Shown: one piece after another, positions 39,922-48,862 of the stretch
Position numbering within the stretch: position 1 is the first letter of the stretch
How the letters are laid out: each line of letters opens with the position of its first letter
NCBI RefSeq assembly: GCF_036880985.1
Contig: NZ_JBAJNO010000009.1
Coordinates: 186,001-250,000 of the forward strand
Direction: 5' to 3'
DNA from: Limibacter armeniacum
Lineage (GTDB): Bacteria; Bacteroidota; Bacteroidia; Cytophagales; Flammeovirgaceae
DNA length: 64,000 nt
Translations under genes and position numbers: made by a program
The notes under the pieces: generated by a model
The model's database searches: none
Seen by the model: the letters and a program-made list of their open reading frames with translations, nothing else
What the model was told of the DNA's origin: nothing

Positions 39922-42900
39922 TTAGAAGATCCAACGAGCACCAACTTGCATTTGCCATTTAGACAGGATTGACACATCCTCTGTGAAAGATTCAGCCAAT
40001 TCAGTATCAAATGAGAATGTAGGAACGTTTGTACCATCCTCGTAACCTTCGAAAGTGATAGGTCTTGTAGTTGTTGGCAATTGTCTTACACCCCAATCAG
40101 AGTTCAGCATGTTACCAAAGTTCAGGATATCAAGTGAAAGTTGCAGCGTGTTCTTTCTACCTGCAAACTCAAAGTTGTAGTCCTGCAATACTCTAATATC
40201 AAATTGAGAATACCAAGGCAGCATAGCACCGTTACGGTCAACGTAGTCACCTCTTCTTTCGCTCAGGTAAGGATCCTGCTCAATAAATGCGTTCAACGCA
40301 GTCCACTGATCAGCAGCCGAAGCCTGAGGTGTGTCTACCAGTTTGATATCGCTTGAAGTAGCTGGCACAAAGATCAGGTCGTTGTTAGCAATCGCATCTC
40401 TGTTCATATCACCTGAGTAAGTATAAGAGTATCTGTTACCTTTTGCGATTTCTCCAAACATTGCTATTGAAGTAGCCATCTTACCACCCAAGTACTCTTT
40501 TCTGTAGCTTACAGAAGTGATAAACCTGTGACGCAAACCGTATCTTGAGTGCGCGAACTGAGAGTTGTTCGGACCCATTACCTGAGGGTTACGTTGGAAT
40601 GCATCCGCAGCAATCTCCGCAGGAATTGATGTAAAGTCCTTAGACTCCTGGAAAGTATAAGCAGCCATAACGTTCAGTCCTGAAAGGAATGCTTTCTTCA
40701 CTGTACCAGTAAGTGAGTATTGGTAACCTTTGTCTACGTTTTCCAATACAATTGCACCTGCCTCAAGGAAACCAACTGCATCAGCAGAACTTGAGTAGAT
40801 ATTTGTTTCGTTAAAACCTCCGTAGATTGGTCTGTTGTCTGTACCTGTTGCATTTTGTGAAGGAGCTGTCATGTTGTAGTTTCTGTGTACTACAGCATTC
40901 AAGTCCTTAGAGTAGATACCTTCAACTGAAGCGAACCATCCTTGACCGAATGAGTGATCATATGCCAAGTTAGTTTTCCAAACTTGAGGGAATTTAAAAT
41001 CATCTTCTGTATCATTTACCTGGAACTCATAACCTGGGTCAATTCTAGGGTTAGAAGATTGGTTACCTAACCATACAAATGGAATACGACCTGTAAAGAT
41101 ACCTGAACCACCTCTCAATTGACGTGATTGATCACCTTTCATATCCCAGTTAAAACCAACTCTTGGAGACCACAATGGCGTTGCGTCAGGGAATGTAGAA
41201 GGATCAACTGTTGCTTTGTTTCCGTCTGTATCAACCCATCCGTCAAATTCAGCAGTAGTAGCATCATAAGCAATTTTGTTCAAGTAGATCGGCATATCCA
41301 TTCTCAAACCTACTGTCAATTTGAAGTTGTCTGTTGCCTGCCACTCATCCTGCGCGTAGAACGCTAGCTGAGCTACATCTACTTCAGCCATAGCATAAGG
41401 ATTTTGCTGTGATGCAGCAATGTCTGCACTAGGGTTTGGCGTATAATATGCACCTACACCATCGTTAGCATTTGAATCCCAAGCCTGATTTATCTTAAAA
41501 TCCTCTACATTATTGTAAACATATTGAGGATAGTAGAACAAATTGAAAGAGTTGTTAAACTTGAAGATTTCCAAGTTAGTACCCACCGTGATTGTATGCT
41601 TGTCCATATAGTATGTAAAGTCATCACGGAACTGAAAGATATCTTGATCCAGTAAGTTATTAGTTGAGAACATCTCTGAACCAGCAGTGATTGCAGTCTG
41701 ACCTTGTGCATTCAGAATGTCAATTACTGGGAATGGCTCAGACCAAGGCTCTCTGAAATCACGGAATGCTGAATAACCTACTTGTAACTTGTTAGAAGCT
41801 TTGTTACCGAAACGTGAGTTCAACTCAGCCATCAACGAGTTGATGTTGTTGTTCATTCTGTAAGATGAGTTCGAGAATGGCAGACGGTAAGGTTGTGGAC
41901 CTCTACCACCAATCGCTTCAGGGTGAGGAAGGATGTCTTTCCATGCTTTCAGGTAGTTATAACGAATCGAGAAGTTATGATCATCATTGATGTTCCAGTC
42001 AAGTTTCACCAAGATCTTGTCATTGTATTTCTCATGGTTATAATTTTCAAAGTCGCCAGCGTCATATCCCCATCTCTCCATCATGATGTTTTTCACATCC
42101 ATCACGTCATCATATCTCACTGAAGTAATGTTACCACCTACTTCTTCGCCTTCACGCTGAGCCACGAATCCGTGCGCTCTTTCATTTGCTCTTTCAATCT
42201 CTCCGTTTACGAAGAAGAACAATTTATTCTTGATAATCGGACCTCCCAAAGAGAAGCCTGACTGTACATTTCTATAGTCAAGGTTTTCAACAGTTGAACC
42301 CGCAACCTTGCTACCAATCATACCTTCATTTCTACCGAAGCCGTAGATTGTTCCGTGGAATTCGTTTGTACCTGACTTGGTTACAGCGTTCACACCTGCT
42401 CCAGTAAAACCTCCCTCTCTTACATCGAACGGAGCCAATGATACTTGCACCTGCTCAATCGCATCCAATGAAACTGGCTGTGCACCTGTTTGTCCACCTG
42501 GCGTTGACACATCAAGACCAAATGAGTTATTGAATACCGAACCGTCAAGGGAGAAGTTGTTGTAAAGGTTGTTTCTACCACCGAAGCTGTTACCATCAGA
42601 CTGAGGAGTCAGACGAGTAAAGTCTGAAGCTGAACGGCTGATTGTCGGAAGTGTTTTCAGTTGCTCACTACTAACACTTGTAGCAGCTCCTGTTCTGTCA
42701 CTGTTAATGTCTCCACCTTTATTAGCCGAGACTTCAACTTCCGCAAGGCTGATAGCATCTTCTTGCAGTGTGATGTTTAATTTCTTAGTTGTACCAAGTT
42801 TCAGGTAAACATCTGTCATTTCCTGATTTTGGTAACCAATAAAAGATACTGTAATTGTGTAAGGACCACCTACTCTCATACCTCTTAGTGTATAGTTTCC

Positions 42901-43113
42901 ATCAAAAAGAGTGGAAATACCATACTGAGTACCTGATGGAGTGTGTACAGCTATTACGGCTGCGCCTGGAAGAGGCTCTCCATTGTTGTCGGTTACTACA
43001 CCGCTAATAGAGGCGGTCGTATTCTGTGCGATAGCTGTGCCGGTGAAAAACACAAAGCCCAGCACTAGTGCGAATAATTGATGAAGTTTAATCTGCATTT
43101 TTTTGTTTATCAA
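39922..43113 (-). CDS. TonB-dependent receptor, Oar-like, with carboxypeptidase-regulatory domain
   Basis: 1063 residues (a second ATG five codons in is possible). A signal peptide ends TAIAQ. A carboxypeptidase-regulatory Ig-like domain at about 33-115 opens SISGVVTDNNGEPLPGAAVIAV. A plug domain follows, with SEQLKTLPTISRSASDFTRLTP and an Oar-type plug core (SLDGSVFNNSFGLD, AVTKSGTNEFHGTIYGFGRNE). The rest is a 22-strand barrel ending SKWQMQVGARWIF with terminal Phe. There is no SusD partner, so it belongs to the Oar-like group and not to a polysaccharide-utilisation pair. It imports or exports an unknown large substrate across the outer membrane with TonB. Expression starts from a good promoter at 43147. 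Confidence 0.95.
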   Translation of the reverse strand: MINKKMQIKLHQLFALVLGFVFFTGTAIAQNTTASISGVVTDNNGEPLPGAAVIAVHTPSGTQYGISTLFDGNYTLRGMRVGGPYTITVSFIGYQNQEMTDVYLKLGTTKKLNITLQEDAISLAEVEVSANKGGDINSDRTGAATSVSSEQLKTLPTISRSASDFTRLTPQSDGNSFGGRNNLYNNFSLDGSVFNNSFGLDVSTPGGQTGAQPVSLDAIEQVQVSLAPFDVREGGFTGAGVNAVTKSGTNEFHGTIYGFGRNEGMIGSKVAGSTVENLDYRNVQSGFSLGGPIIKNKLFFFVNGEIERANERAHGFVAQREGEEVGGNITSVRYDDVMDVKNIMMERWGYDAGDFENYNHEKYNDKILVKLDWNINDDHNFSIRYNYLKAWKDILPHPEAIGGRGPQPYRLPFSNSSYRMNNNINSLMAELNSRFGNKASNKLQVGYSAFRDFREPWSEPFPVIDILNAQGQTAITAGSEMFSTNNLLDQDIFQFRDDFTYYMDKHTITVGTNLEIFKFNNSFNLFYYPQYVYNNVEDFKINQAWDSNANDGVGAYYTPNPSADIAASQQNPYAMAEVDVAQLAFYAQDEWQATDNFKLTVGLRMDMPIYLNKIAYDATTAEFDGWVDTDGNKATVDPSTFPDATPLWSPRVGFNWDMKGDQSRQLRGGSGIFTGRIPFVWLGNQSSNPRIDPGYEFQVNDTEDDFKFPQVWKTNLAYDHSFGQGWFASVEGIYSKDLNAVVHRNYNMTAPSQNATGTDNRPIYGGFNETNIYSSSADAVGFLEAGAIVLENVDKGYQYSLTGTVKKAFLSGLNVMAAYTFQESKDFTSIPAEIAADAFQRNPQVMGPNNSQFAHSRYGLRHRFITSVSYRKEYLGGKMATSIAMFGEIAKGNRYSYTYSGDMNRDAIANNDLIFVPATSSDIKLVDTPQASAADQWTALNAFIEQDPYLSERRGDYVDRNGAMLPWYSQFDIRVLQDYNFEFAGRKNTLQLSLDILNFGNMLNSDWGVRQLPTTTRPITFEGYEDGTNVPTFSFDTELAESFTEDVSILSKWQMQVGARWIF

Positions 43114-43146
43114 AGTTGAAGTTTTTGTGAACTTTGAATTTCAATG

Positions 43147-43175
43147 CAAAGGTAACTGTTAATTCATCTCGTCAA
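43147..43175 (-). promoter_or_regulatory. Promoter of the TonB receptor
   Basis: On the minus strand TTTTGAC (TTG at 43173-43175) and TACCTTTG followed by C (43147-43154) match both promoter halves. The spacer is 18 bases and the leader is about 27 bases. Confidence 0.65.
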
Positions 43176-44059
43176 AACGTTAATCCAAGTTAAAACATTG
43201 ACGAAAGTTATGCACTTCACTAATAAACCCTTGAATAATTCTATAATAAATGAATATAAATCAGTGCCTTAACACAAAGTTCAAACAAGCGTAAATATTG
43301 TACTATTCAAAGGACGCGTTTTCAACCCCTCTGTTTTATTTCAATCTGATTTAAAGAATAAACATACGATTTTTAACAAATCAGGAGAATTTTACAGCAC
43401 TTTCCCACCCTTTAATCAGCATATATAAATGAATGAACATACACTTTACCTGAGATTCAATTTTGTACTTATCATAAATGCTCCCCTTCTCCATTAACAA
43501 CTTATTCATCTTTAATTCATACTAGAAAATTACCATTTCTATTGAAGGGTAAAAAACTTATATTTTTTTTAATTTTTTTCAGACTCAAATGTTAATAGCA
43601 GTGCATTTATCCGTTTTTGAACGAATTTCAGTGAATCGACCCTCTAATTTTAACTTATAATAGAAAAAGTTCCTTCATTAATAATAATTATGAGTTACTC
43701 TCAATAAAGTCATATATGAGAAGCATTTATTAAATATGTACAATTCACAATAGCATGAAAGAATATTCCCTAAAAGGGGTATTTACATTTTCGTATTTAA
43801 ACTATACAAAATTTCTCCCTTTATAATTCCATCCTTTGAAAGCCTTGAGAATATGGGTAAAACACAATGCCAACTCAGTATTTTGAAGAAAAAACTATAA
43901 AAAATCACATATTTCATTACATTTGAATGACTTACATACATATTTAGCTGATAAGAAATGTGTTTTATCACTGTCAGTATAGACTTTTTACTAGCTGATA
44001 ATAAATACTCTTACAGCTGATTTTGCAATAAACCGTTAAAACAAAACCAAGCTGTTGAC
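43176..44059. other. 884-base AT-rich gap between divergent genes
   Basis: This is very AT-rich with no credible gene. The short word AGCTGAT occurs three times close together (43946, 43993 and 44015), the last 39 bases before the LysM gene. No TAnnTTTG box stands out for that gene. Confidence 0.3.
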
Positions 44060-45472
44060 ATGACCTATCAGGAATTGGTTGAACTATATCCTTTTGACGC
44101 CAATTTACCACTGGCGGCCGGAGACCTATGCTGGCTTTATATCTCTGATAATGACCCTGAAAACAAAGCGCTTATCAAGGTTATTGAAAACGAACGCCTA
44201 ATCACTACACAGACATCGTCAGGCTTCCAAGTAGGGCAACGCCTTGTACTGGAAGACACCCCTTCTGTTCCTAAACAAGCATCCTTTGGCTTAAAGTCTT
44301 ATAGCATATATACTTTTGAGATGCTCTCTGAGGATATAATCCAACTAATTGAACAGTTACAATCCACTAAAGATGAAGATAAGCAGCTCGAACTGGAGGC
44401 CGCTTTACTGGAGTCTATGGAAATGTTACCAGTCAATCCTGATGAAAAACTCAAGTCAATAAAAGCCTGTTTTTATGCCAAGCAATATGAAGACGCTTTC
44501 AAAGGGTTGGTATATAATTACAAGGACCAACTTCTATTGGATGGGGAAACATTATATATGTTAGGCTGGATGTGTTTTCATGGGTTAGGTACCTTTAAAA
44601 ACAGGACTCAAGCAAAGGTTTTTCTTAATGAGGCAGTCAAACTTGGAAGAACTGATGCTATAAGTCTGATAGAGAAAATATCTGAAGAAGAAAAGGTCAA
44701 CACATTCACACCACCTGAAAGCGAAGAACATAAGGAAAGAACTCAACCAAAGGGTGTAGAAAAGTATTACCCTTCCGTTAAGTTACAGCTCACCCGATAT
44801 GGTATAGTAGCAGCCGTTGCATGTATCCTTACACTTTCTTTGAACGGTTTGTTTAGGTTAGCATTTTCTTCTGGCAGCAATAACGACAGCACAGAAATAG
44901 CTCAAGCCAATTCAGGTAATACTGAAAACTCCAGCAATGACAAGCTCTATGAAAGCACAATGCAAAAGGCACGAGACCTTGTCTACCACTTTAGCAACTA
45001 CCATCAGGGCATCCCACAAATAAGGAAAGCCAAAGCTATACTGGATGAAGCTTTGGTAGACTATGACTTTTCAGAAGCTCAAAAGGAATCCATCAAAAAG
45101 TACAATACCAAGCTGGAGGAGTTGAAAGACAATCTTGCAGATTACAAAAAAGGACTGTTCTGGAAATTCTATACATCTCAGAGTGGAGAAACCGCTGAAG
45201 ATATTGCTGCAAGATTCAATATTATCTCGGACAATATTCTATATGCTTCCAACGGAAAAGAAGTACCAGAGGAAAAGGTGATAAAAAATGCTACAAAGCT
45301 TAAGATAGGTTTACCGGTTATGTACTTTGACCACAAAGTACAGCAGGGAGAAAACCTTGGACTGATATCTTACAAGTACAATATAGAGATAGAGGATATT
45401 CGAAAACTGAACAAGTTAAGCAGTGATATCATCCATCCTGGCGGCACATTAAGAGTCTATATGCGCTATTAA
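44060..45472 (+). CDS. Single-pass membrane protein with Sel1-like segment and two LysM-like domains
   Basis: 470 residues, no signal peptide. The cytoplasmic N-terminal half (1-245) contains acidic helices and one Sel1/TPR-like unit (LYMLGWMCFHGLGTFKNRTQAKVFLNEAVKLG). A single hydrophobic helix at about 248-270 (YGIVAAVACILTLSLNGLFRLAF) follows a basic stretch, so the C-terminal half should be periplasmic. That half has a helical region (about 290-370) and two LysM-like units (FYTSQSGETAEDIAARFNI and VQQGENLGLISYKYNI), closing GGTLRVYMRY. It probably touches peptidoglycan and signals or scaffolds across the membrane. It is divergent from the TonB receptor across a long gap. Confidence 0.8.
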   Translation: MTYQELVELYPFDANLPLAAGDLCWLYISDNDPENKALIKVIENERLITTQTSSGFQVGQRLVLEDTPSVPKQASFGLKSYSIYTFEMLSEDIIQLIEQLQSTKDEDKQLELEAALLESMEMLPVNPDEKLKSIKACFYAKQYEDAFKGLVYNYKDQLLLDGETLYMLGWMCFHGLGTFKNRTQAKVFLNEAVKLGRTDAISLIEKISEEEKVNTFTPPESEEHKERTQPKGVEKYYPSVKLQLTRYGIVAAVACILTLSLNGLFRLAFSSGSNNDSTEIAQANSGNTENSSNDKLYESTMQKARDLVYHFSNYHQGIPQIRKAKAILDEALVDYDFSEAQKESIKKYNTKLEELKDNLADYKKGLFWKFYTSQSGETAEDIAARFNIISDNILYASNGKEVPEEKVIKNATKLKIGLPVMYFDHKVQQGENLGLISYKYNIEIEDIRKLNKLSSDIIHPGGTLRVYMRY

Positions 45473-45503
45473 TCTACTATAGGAATGACAATCACCTTTC
45501 ATG

Positions 45504-45519
45504 GTTGACTAAAGTCAAC
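45504..45519 (+). promoter_or_regulatory. FNR/CRP-like palindrome before the usp gene
   Basis: GTTGACT-AA-AGTCAAC is a perfect 7-bp inverted repeat. It contains TTGAC-N4-GTCAA, the half-site spacing used by CRP/FNR-type regulators. Its centre (45511.5) is about 42 bases before the start predicted from the -7 box at 45541, the position of a class II activator site. Confidence 0.6.
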
Positions 45520-45540
45520 ATTTTAGGAGAAGAGACCCTG

Positions 45541-45548
45541 TACATTTG
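45541..45548 (+). promoter_or_regulatory. -7 box for the usp gene
   Basis: TACATTTG is a perfect -7 match. No TTG lies at the proper -33 distance, which fits a promoter that depends on an activator. The leader would be about 58 bases. Confidence 0.6.
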
Positions 45549-45611
45549 TTATACAATCAAGGAATAACACAAAAATTTTACTCTTTTCTCTGACTTAAAC
45601 AGATCATAACC

Positions 45612-46472
45612 ATGAAACTCAAACGAATACTCGTTCCGACCGATTTCTCTGAAGAAGCGAACAATGCTTTAGATGTTGCTGTAGAAATCGCAGATATTGC
45701 GAATGCTGAAATCTCTCTACTTCATGTGGTAGATGTACCTTCTGTTACACACTACGACAGTGTAACCGCCATTGGAGGTGTAGATGAATCCCCTGAACTT
45801 TACAATGTATATACTGGCTCACTACAAAAAGTAGTTGAGGCAAAAATGAAGCAAATCAGCGAGCAGTACCCTAATGTACTGATCCACGAACATATTGTAT
45901 TTGACTCCCTTCAACGTCATATTGCCTCTTTTGTAACAAAAGATGAGACTGACCTGATCGTGATGGGATCAAGTGGCATCCACGGAATCGATGAGCTGTT
46001 CATTGGCTCAAACACAGAAAAAGTGATCCGTCTGGCTAAAGCTCCAGTACTTACTATCAAACAGAAAGAAGACAGCTTCTACCCTCGTGAAATGGTATTC
46101 GCTTCTACTTTTGATAAAGTATCTGATAAGACAGCACTTTCACTGAAAGTATTCCAAGAGTTGTTCAATGCGACACTTCACCTTGTAAAGGTGATTACAC
46201 CAAACACTTTTGAAGCAACTACTTATACCATCGAAACAATCGAGGAGTTTGCGAAGAAGTACGGTTTTGAAAACTACAAGATCCATACTTTCAACTTCTT
46301 CTCTGAAGAAGAAGGTATCAGGGTGTTTGCTGATCAGATCAATGCAGATATGATCGCAATGTCAACTCACGGTAGAAAGGGAATTTCTCACATGCTTTTG
46401 GGTAGCATCGCTGAAGAGGTAGCAAACCACTCTCACAAATCAGTATTGACTTTCAATGAGCATTACAAATAA
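45612..46472 (+). CDS. Tandem-domain universal stress protein
   Basis: 286 residues made of two Usp domains (about 1-150 and 155-286). The first opens KRILVPTDFSEEANNALDVAVEIAD and holds the ATP-binding loop VMGSSGIHGIDELFIGSNTEKVI (Gly-x2-Gly-x9-Gly-Ser pattern). The second ends AMSTHGRKGISHMLLGSIAEEVA with the same loop. Both domains therefore look able to bind nucleotide. The protein is cytoplasmic and acts in stress or oxygen-limitation responses in other bacteria. The FNR/CRP-like palindrome upstream supports control by a global regulator. It is transcribed alone and closed by a strong terminator. Confidence 0.93.
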   Translation: MKLKRILVPTDFSEEANNALDVAVEIADIANAEISLLHVVDVPSVTHYDSVTAIGGVDESPELYNVYTGSLQKVVEAKMKQISEQYPNVLIHEHIVFDSLQRHIASFVTKDETDLIVMGSSGIHGIDELFIGSNTEKVIRLAKAPVLTIKQKEDSFYPREMVFASTFDKVSDKTALSLKVFQELFNATLHLVKVITPNTFEATTYTIETIEEFAKKYGFENYKIHTFNFFSEEEGIRVFADQINADMIAMSTHGRKGISHMLLGSIAEEVANHSHKSVLTFNEHYK

Positions 46473-46515
46473 GAAAAGTCTCCAGTAGGTAAGTTAAGTT
46501 CATATAGTTTGTTTG

Positions 46516-46545
46516 AAAGCCCACCACTCGGTGGGCTTTTTTATT
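46516..46545 (+). terminator. Terminator after the usp gene
   Basis: AAAGCCCACC (46516-46525) and GGTGGGCTTT (46530-46539) form a perfect 10-bp stem with an ACTC loop, followed by T. Confidence 0.9.
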
Positions 46546-46631
46546 GATTCCCATTGAACATCTGTCCTTGAGATGGTTTCAACGCATTTGTTATCTTGCA
46601 AGCATATTTCAAATTCAAAAACAGACTTACC

Positions 46632-47732
46632 ATGAAGGTTAATGATATTATCAGGTTTCTGGAAGCCGAAGCCCCTGCCAGCTATCAGGAAAGCTATGAC
46701 AATGCAGGGCTAATTACAGGAACAGGTCAAGAAAGTGTAACTGGTGTATTATTCTCTCTTGACTGCACTGAGGAAGTCGTTGCTGAAGCCGCAGCAAAAG
46801 GATGTAATTTGATCGTTGCACACCACCCTATAGTATTCAAAGGGCTCAAAAGGTTCAATGGAAAAAACTATGTGGAACGTACCATTATCAGCGCTATCAA
46901 GCTAGACATCTGTATTTATGCCATTCATACCAACCTTGATAATGTACATACAGGGGTAAATGCAAAAATTGCATCCAAGTTAGGGCTTAGCAATACCAGA
47001 ATAATGGTTCCAAAACAGGATACACTCCTGAAGCTGACTGTCTTTGTCCCTAATGAGAATGAGCAAGAACTGCTAAATGCTTTAGCTGAAGCTGGTGCTG
47101 GCAACATTGGCAACTACAAAAAATGTAGTTTCCAACTGGAAGGCAAAGGTACTTTTATGCCAAATGAAGTTGCCCAACCTCATATAGGAGAAGCTAATAA
47201 ACTGGAGACAGTTGCTGAAACAAGAATAGAAGTGCTATTCCCTGCACACTTGAAAGGTCAAGTACTGGCAGCCATGAACCATGCCCACCCATACGAAGAG
47301 GTAGCCTATTACTTACATAAACTGGAAAATACCAATCAGGAAGTTGGTTCGGGTATGGTAGGTGAATTGGATGCACCAATGGATCCAAAAGCATTCCTTC
47401 ATCACCTAAAAAATGCGATGAACCTAAATGTTATCAAGCATACAAACTTGAATGTTAAGGATCAGATCAAAAAGGTAGCGATTTGTGGGGGTGCAGGAAG
47501 TTTTCTATTGGGAGCAGCCAAAGCATCAGGAGCTGATATTTTCATAACAGCTGACTATAAATACCATGAGTTTTTTGATGCTGAAGAGCGTATCATCATT
47601 GCGGACATCGGTCATTATGAAAGTGAAGTATTTACCAAAAACCTATTGCATGATTGGGTTAGTAAAAGGTTCCCTGAATTAAATACCGTATTGTGCGAAA
47701 CGAACACCAACCCTGTTTCCTATTTTGTATAA
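46632..47732 (+). CDS. NIF3/DUF34 dinuclear-metal protein with CutA-like insert
   Basis: 366 residues from the ATG at 46632. An in-frame TTG at 46596 is rejected because MKVNDIIRFLEAEAPASYQESYDNAGL is the normal start. Metal ligands are visible in VAHHPIVFKGLKRF, YAIHTNLDNVHTGVN and, at the end, IADIGHYESEVFT. A PII/CutA-like insert occupies about residues 125-235 (LKLTVFVPNENEQELLNALAEAGAGNIGNY, NHAHPYEEVAYYL), as in the long form of the family. The family forms hexameric toroids. The function has long been unclear, with GTP cyclohydrolase-like or stress roles proposed. The gene ends at a hairpin shared with the convergent gene. Confidence 0.93.
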   Translation: MKVNDIIRFLEAEAPASYQESYDNAGLITGTGQESVTGVLFSLDCTEEVVAEAAAKGCNLIVAHHPIVFKGLKRFNGKNYVERTIISAIKLDICIYAIHTNLDNVHTGVNAKIASKLGLSNTRIMVPKQDTLLKLTVFVPNENEQELLNALAEAGAGNIGNYKKCSFQLEGKGTFMPNEVAQPHIGEANKLETVAETRIEVLFPAHLKGQVLAAMNHAHPYEEVAYYLHKLENTNQEVGSGMVGELDAPMDPKAFLHHLKNAMNLNVIKHTNLNVKDQIKKVAICGGAGSFLLGAAKASGADIFITADYKYHEFFDAEERIIIADIGHYESEVFTKNLLHDWVSKRFPELNTVLCETNTNPVSYFV

Positions 47733-47738
47733 AACATA

Positions 47739-47770
47739 AAAGCCGGAGGGAGAAAACTCCTTCCGGCTTT
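47739..47770. terminator. Bidirectional terminator after the NIF3 gene
   Basis: AAAGCCGGAGGGAG (47739-47752) pairs with CTCCTTCCGGCTTT (47757-47770), 14 pairs with one G-T wobble and an AAAA loop. Confidence 0.85.
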
Positions 47771-47794
47771 ATATATCCAACAAAATCTAACCCC

Positions 47795-48460
47795 CTATTT
47801 CAGGTCCAGCAGTCCGTCGATTTCTTCCTGCTGAAGGTTAGCCTTATCTCTCAGCTCCTGACGAAGGTCATTTCTGACCATTTCCTCAGCAGAAGCCACA
47901 TCATATTTCATCGTCATCACCATATAGGTATACTTGCCTTCCTTCTTCTTCAAAACTACAACCGGCTCTGTTCTACCTAATCTTGCTGCTACCCTGTTTT
48001 GGTAAGCACCAATTACTTCTGTTACCGAAACAGCATCCTCCAAGCCTTCTGAATTGGCAACATTTGACTTAATCTTACCTACAATTTCACTACCTATTTG
48101 GTTAGCAAAATCTGCCAGACAAAGTTGATAAACCTGCTGCTTGGCGGCTGCATAGTTTTCTGCCATTGCCTCCTGAGTAGTCAGGAAGTATTTTTTCTGA
48201 CCTCTGTCATTGGTTACATAATGTAGGGCATAAGAGTCTTCTAACTGCTTGTGAATTGGAGGATCACCAAGAATAGCAGAGAACCCTTTCTTTTCATATT
48301 GCTTTGCTTCTTTTCTTGCAATCTTAATAGATCGCTTATTGGCAAGTTTTAGCGCTTCCTTTCTCTCCTCTTTGGTTTGAGCCTGTGCCGAACCAATTGA
48401 ACCAGCTGTAACAATTGCAGCTACTAGGAACAAGGATAAAATTGTGTTGATTAACTTCAT
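47795..48460 (-). CDS. Exported protein of unknown function
   Basis: 221 residues with a signal peptide ending GSAQAQ. The mature part begins with a highly charged helix (KEERKEALKLANKRSIKIARKEAKQYEKKG), then IHKQLEDSYALHYV and a long helical stretch rich in Ala, Gln and Asn. Near the end there is one beta segment with a VVVLKKKEGKYTYMVMTMKYD pattern (strand-turn-strand). This order (charged helix, partner-binding middle, VxVxK.....YxVxV strand pair) resembles small periplasmic proteins of the LPP20 type, but I cannot assign the family. It is divergent from the DUF4384 gene across about 400 bases, so the two may be regulated together. Confidence 0.75.
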   Translation of the reverse strand: MKLINTILSLFLVAAIVTAGSIGSAQAQTKEERKEALKLANKRSIKIARKEAKQYEKKGFSAILGDPPIHKQLEDSYALHYVTNDRGQKKYFLTTQEAMAENYAAAKQQVYQLCLADFANQIGSEIVGKIKSNVANSEGLEDAVSVTEVIGAYQNRVAARLGRTEPVVVLKKKEGKYTYMVMTMKYDVASAEEMVRNDLRQELRDKANLQQEEIDGLLDLK

Positions 48461-48862
48461 ATAATATTAATTTTGGTAGTCGTAACCTTTTGCTTTATGA
48501 TTAGACACTTACTAAAGACTTTTGGACAGACAATCCTATAAACTTTTAGTGCTATCTAATCACTTTTCTTCATAGAAAACCTTCTCTGTTAGCCATTTAT
48601 CTCATTTGAAATAAATCGATCACCTCTAATTTACTTCGTTTCCTTTATATTATACCGCTTGAAATAGCCATCATGTGTTGAATTTAGATATAAGCTTCAA
48701 AAAGAAAAAGTACATCCCCTTCTTTATATAAATCAATCCAACTGTTAGTATATTAGTTTCAGTTAATCTGAGAAAAGAAAAAGTACTATTTGTAATTATA
48801 TCCATTTTCTTCTGTCAAATTGGGGTACTGAATGGTCTTTGTTAATAAAGAATATCCTAAAA
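48461..48862. other. 402-base AT-rich divergent gap
   Basis: No gene, strong hairpin or clear TAnnTTTG box is visible. Both flanking genes encode exported proteins and read outward from here. Confidence 0.3.

Noticed and set aside
39922-43113. SusC of a polysaccharide-utilisation locus
   Set aside because: No SusD gene accompanies it and the plug pattern is Oar-like, so it was called a general TonB-dependent receptor.
43783-43971. 62-residue minus-strand frame in the long AT-rich gap
   Set aside because: It has aromatic- and Ser-rich low-quality sequence, no promoter box and no motif.
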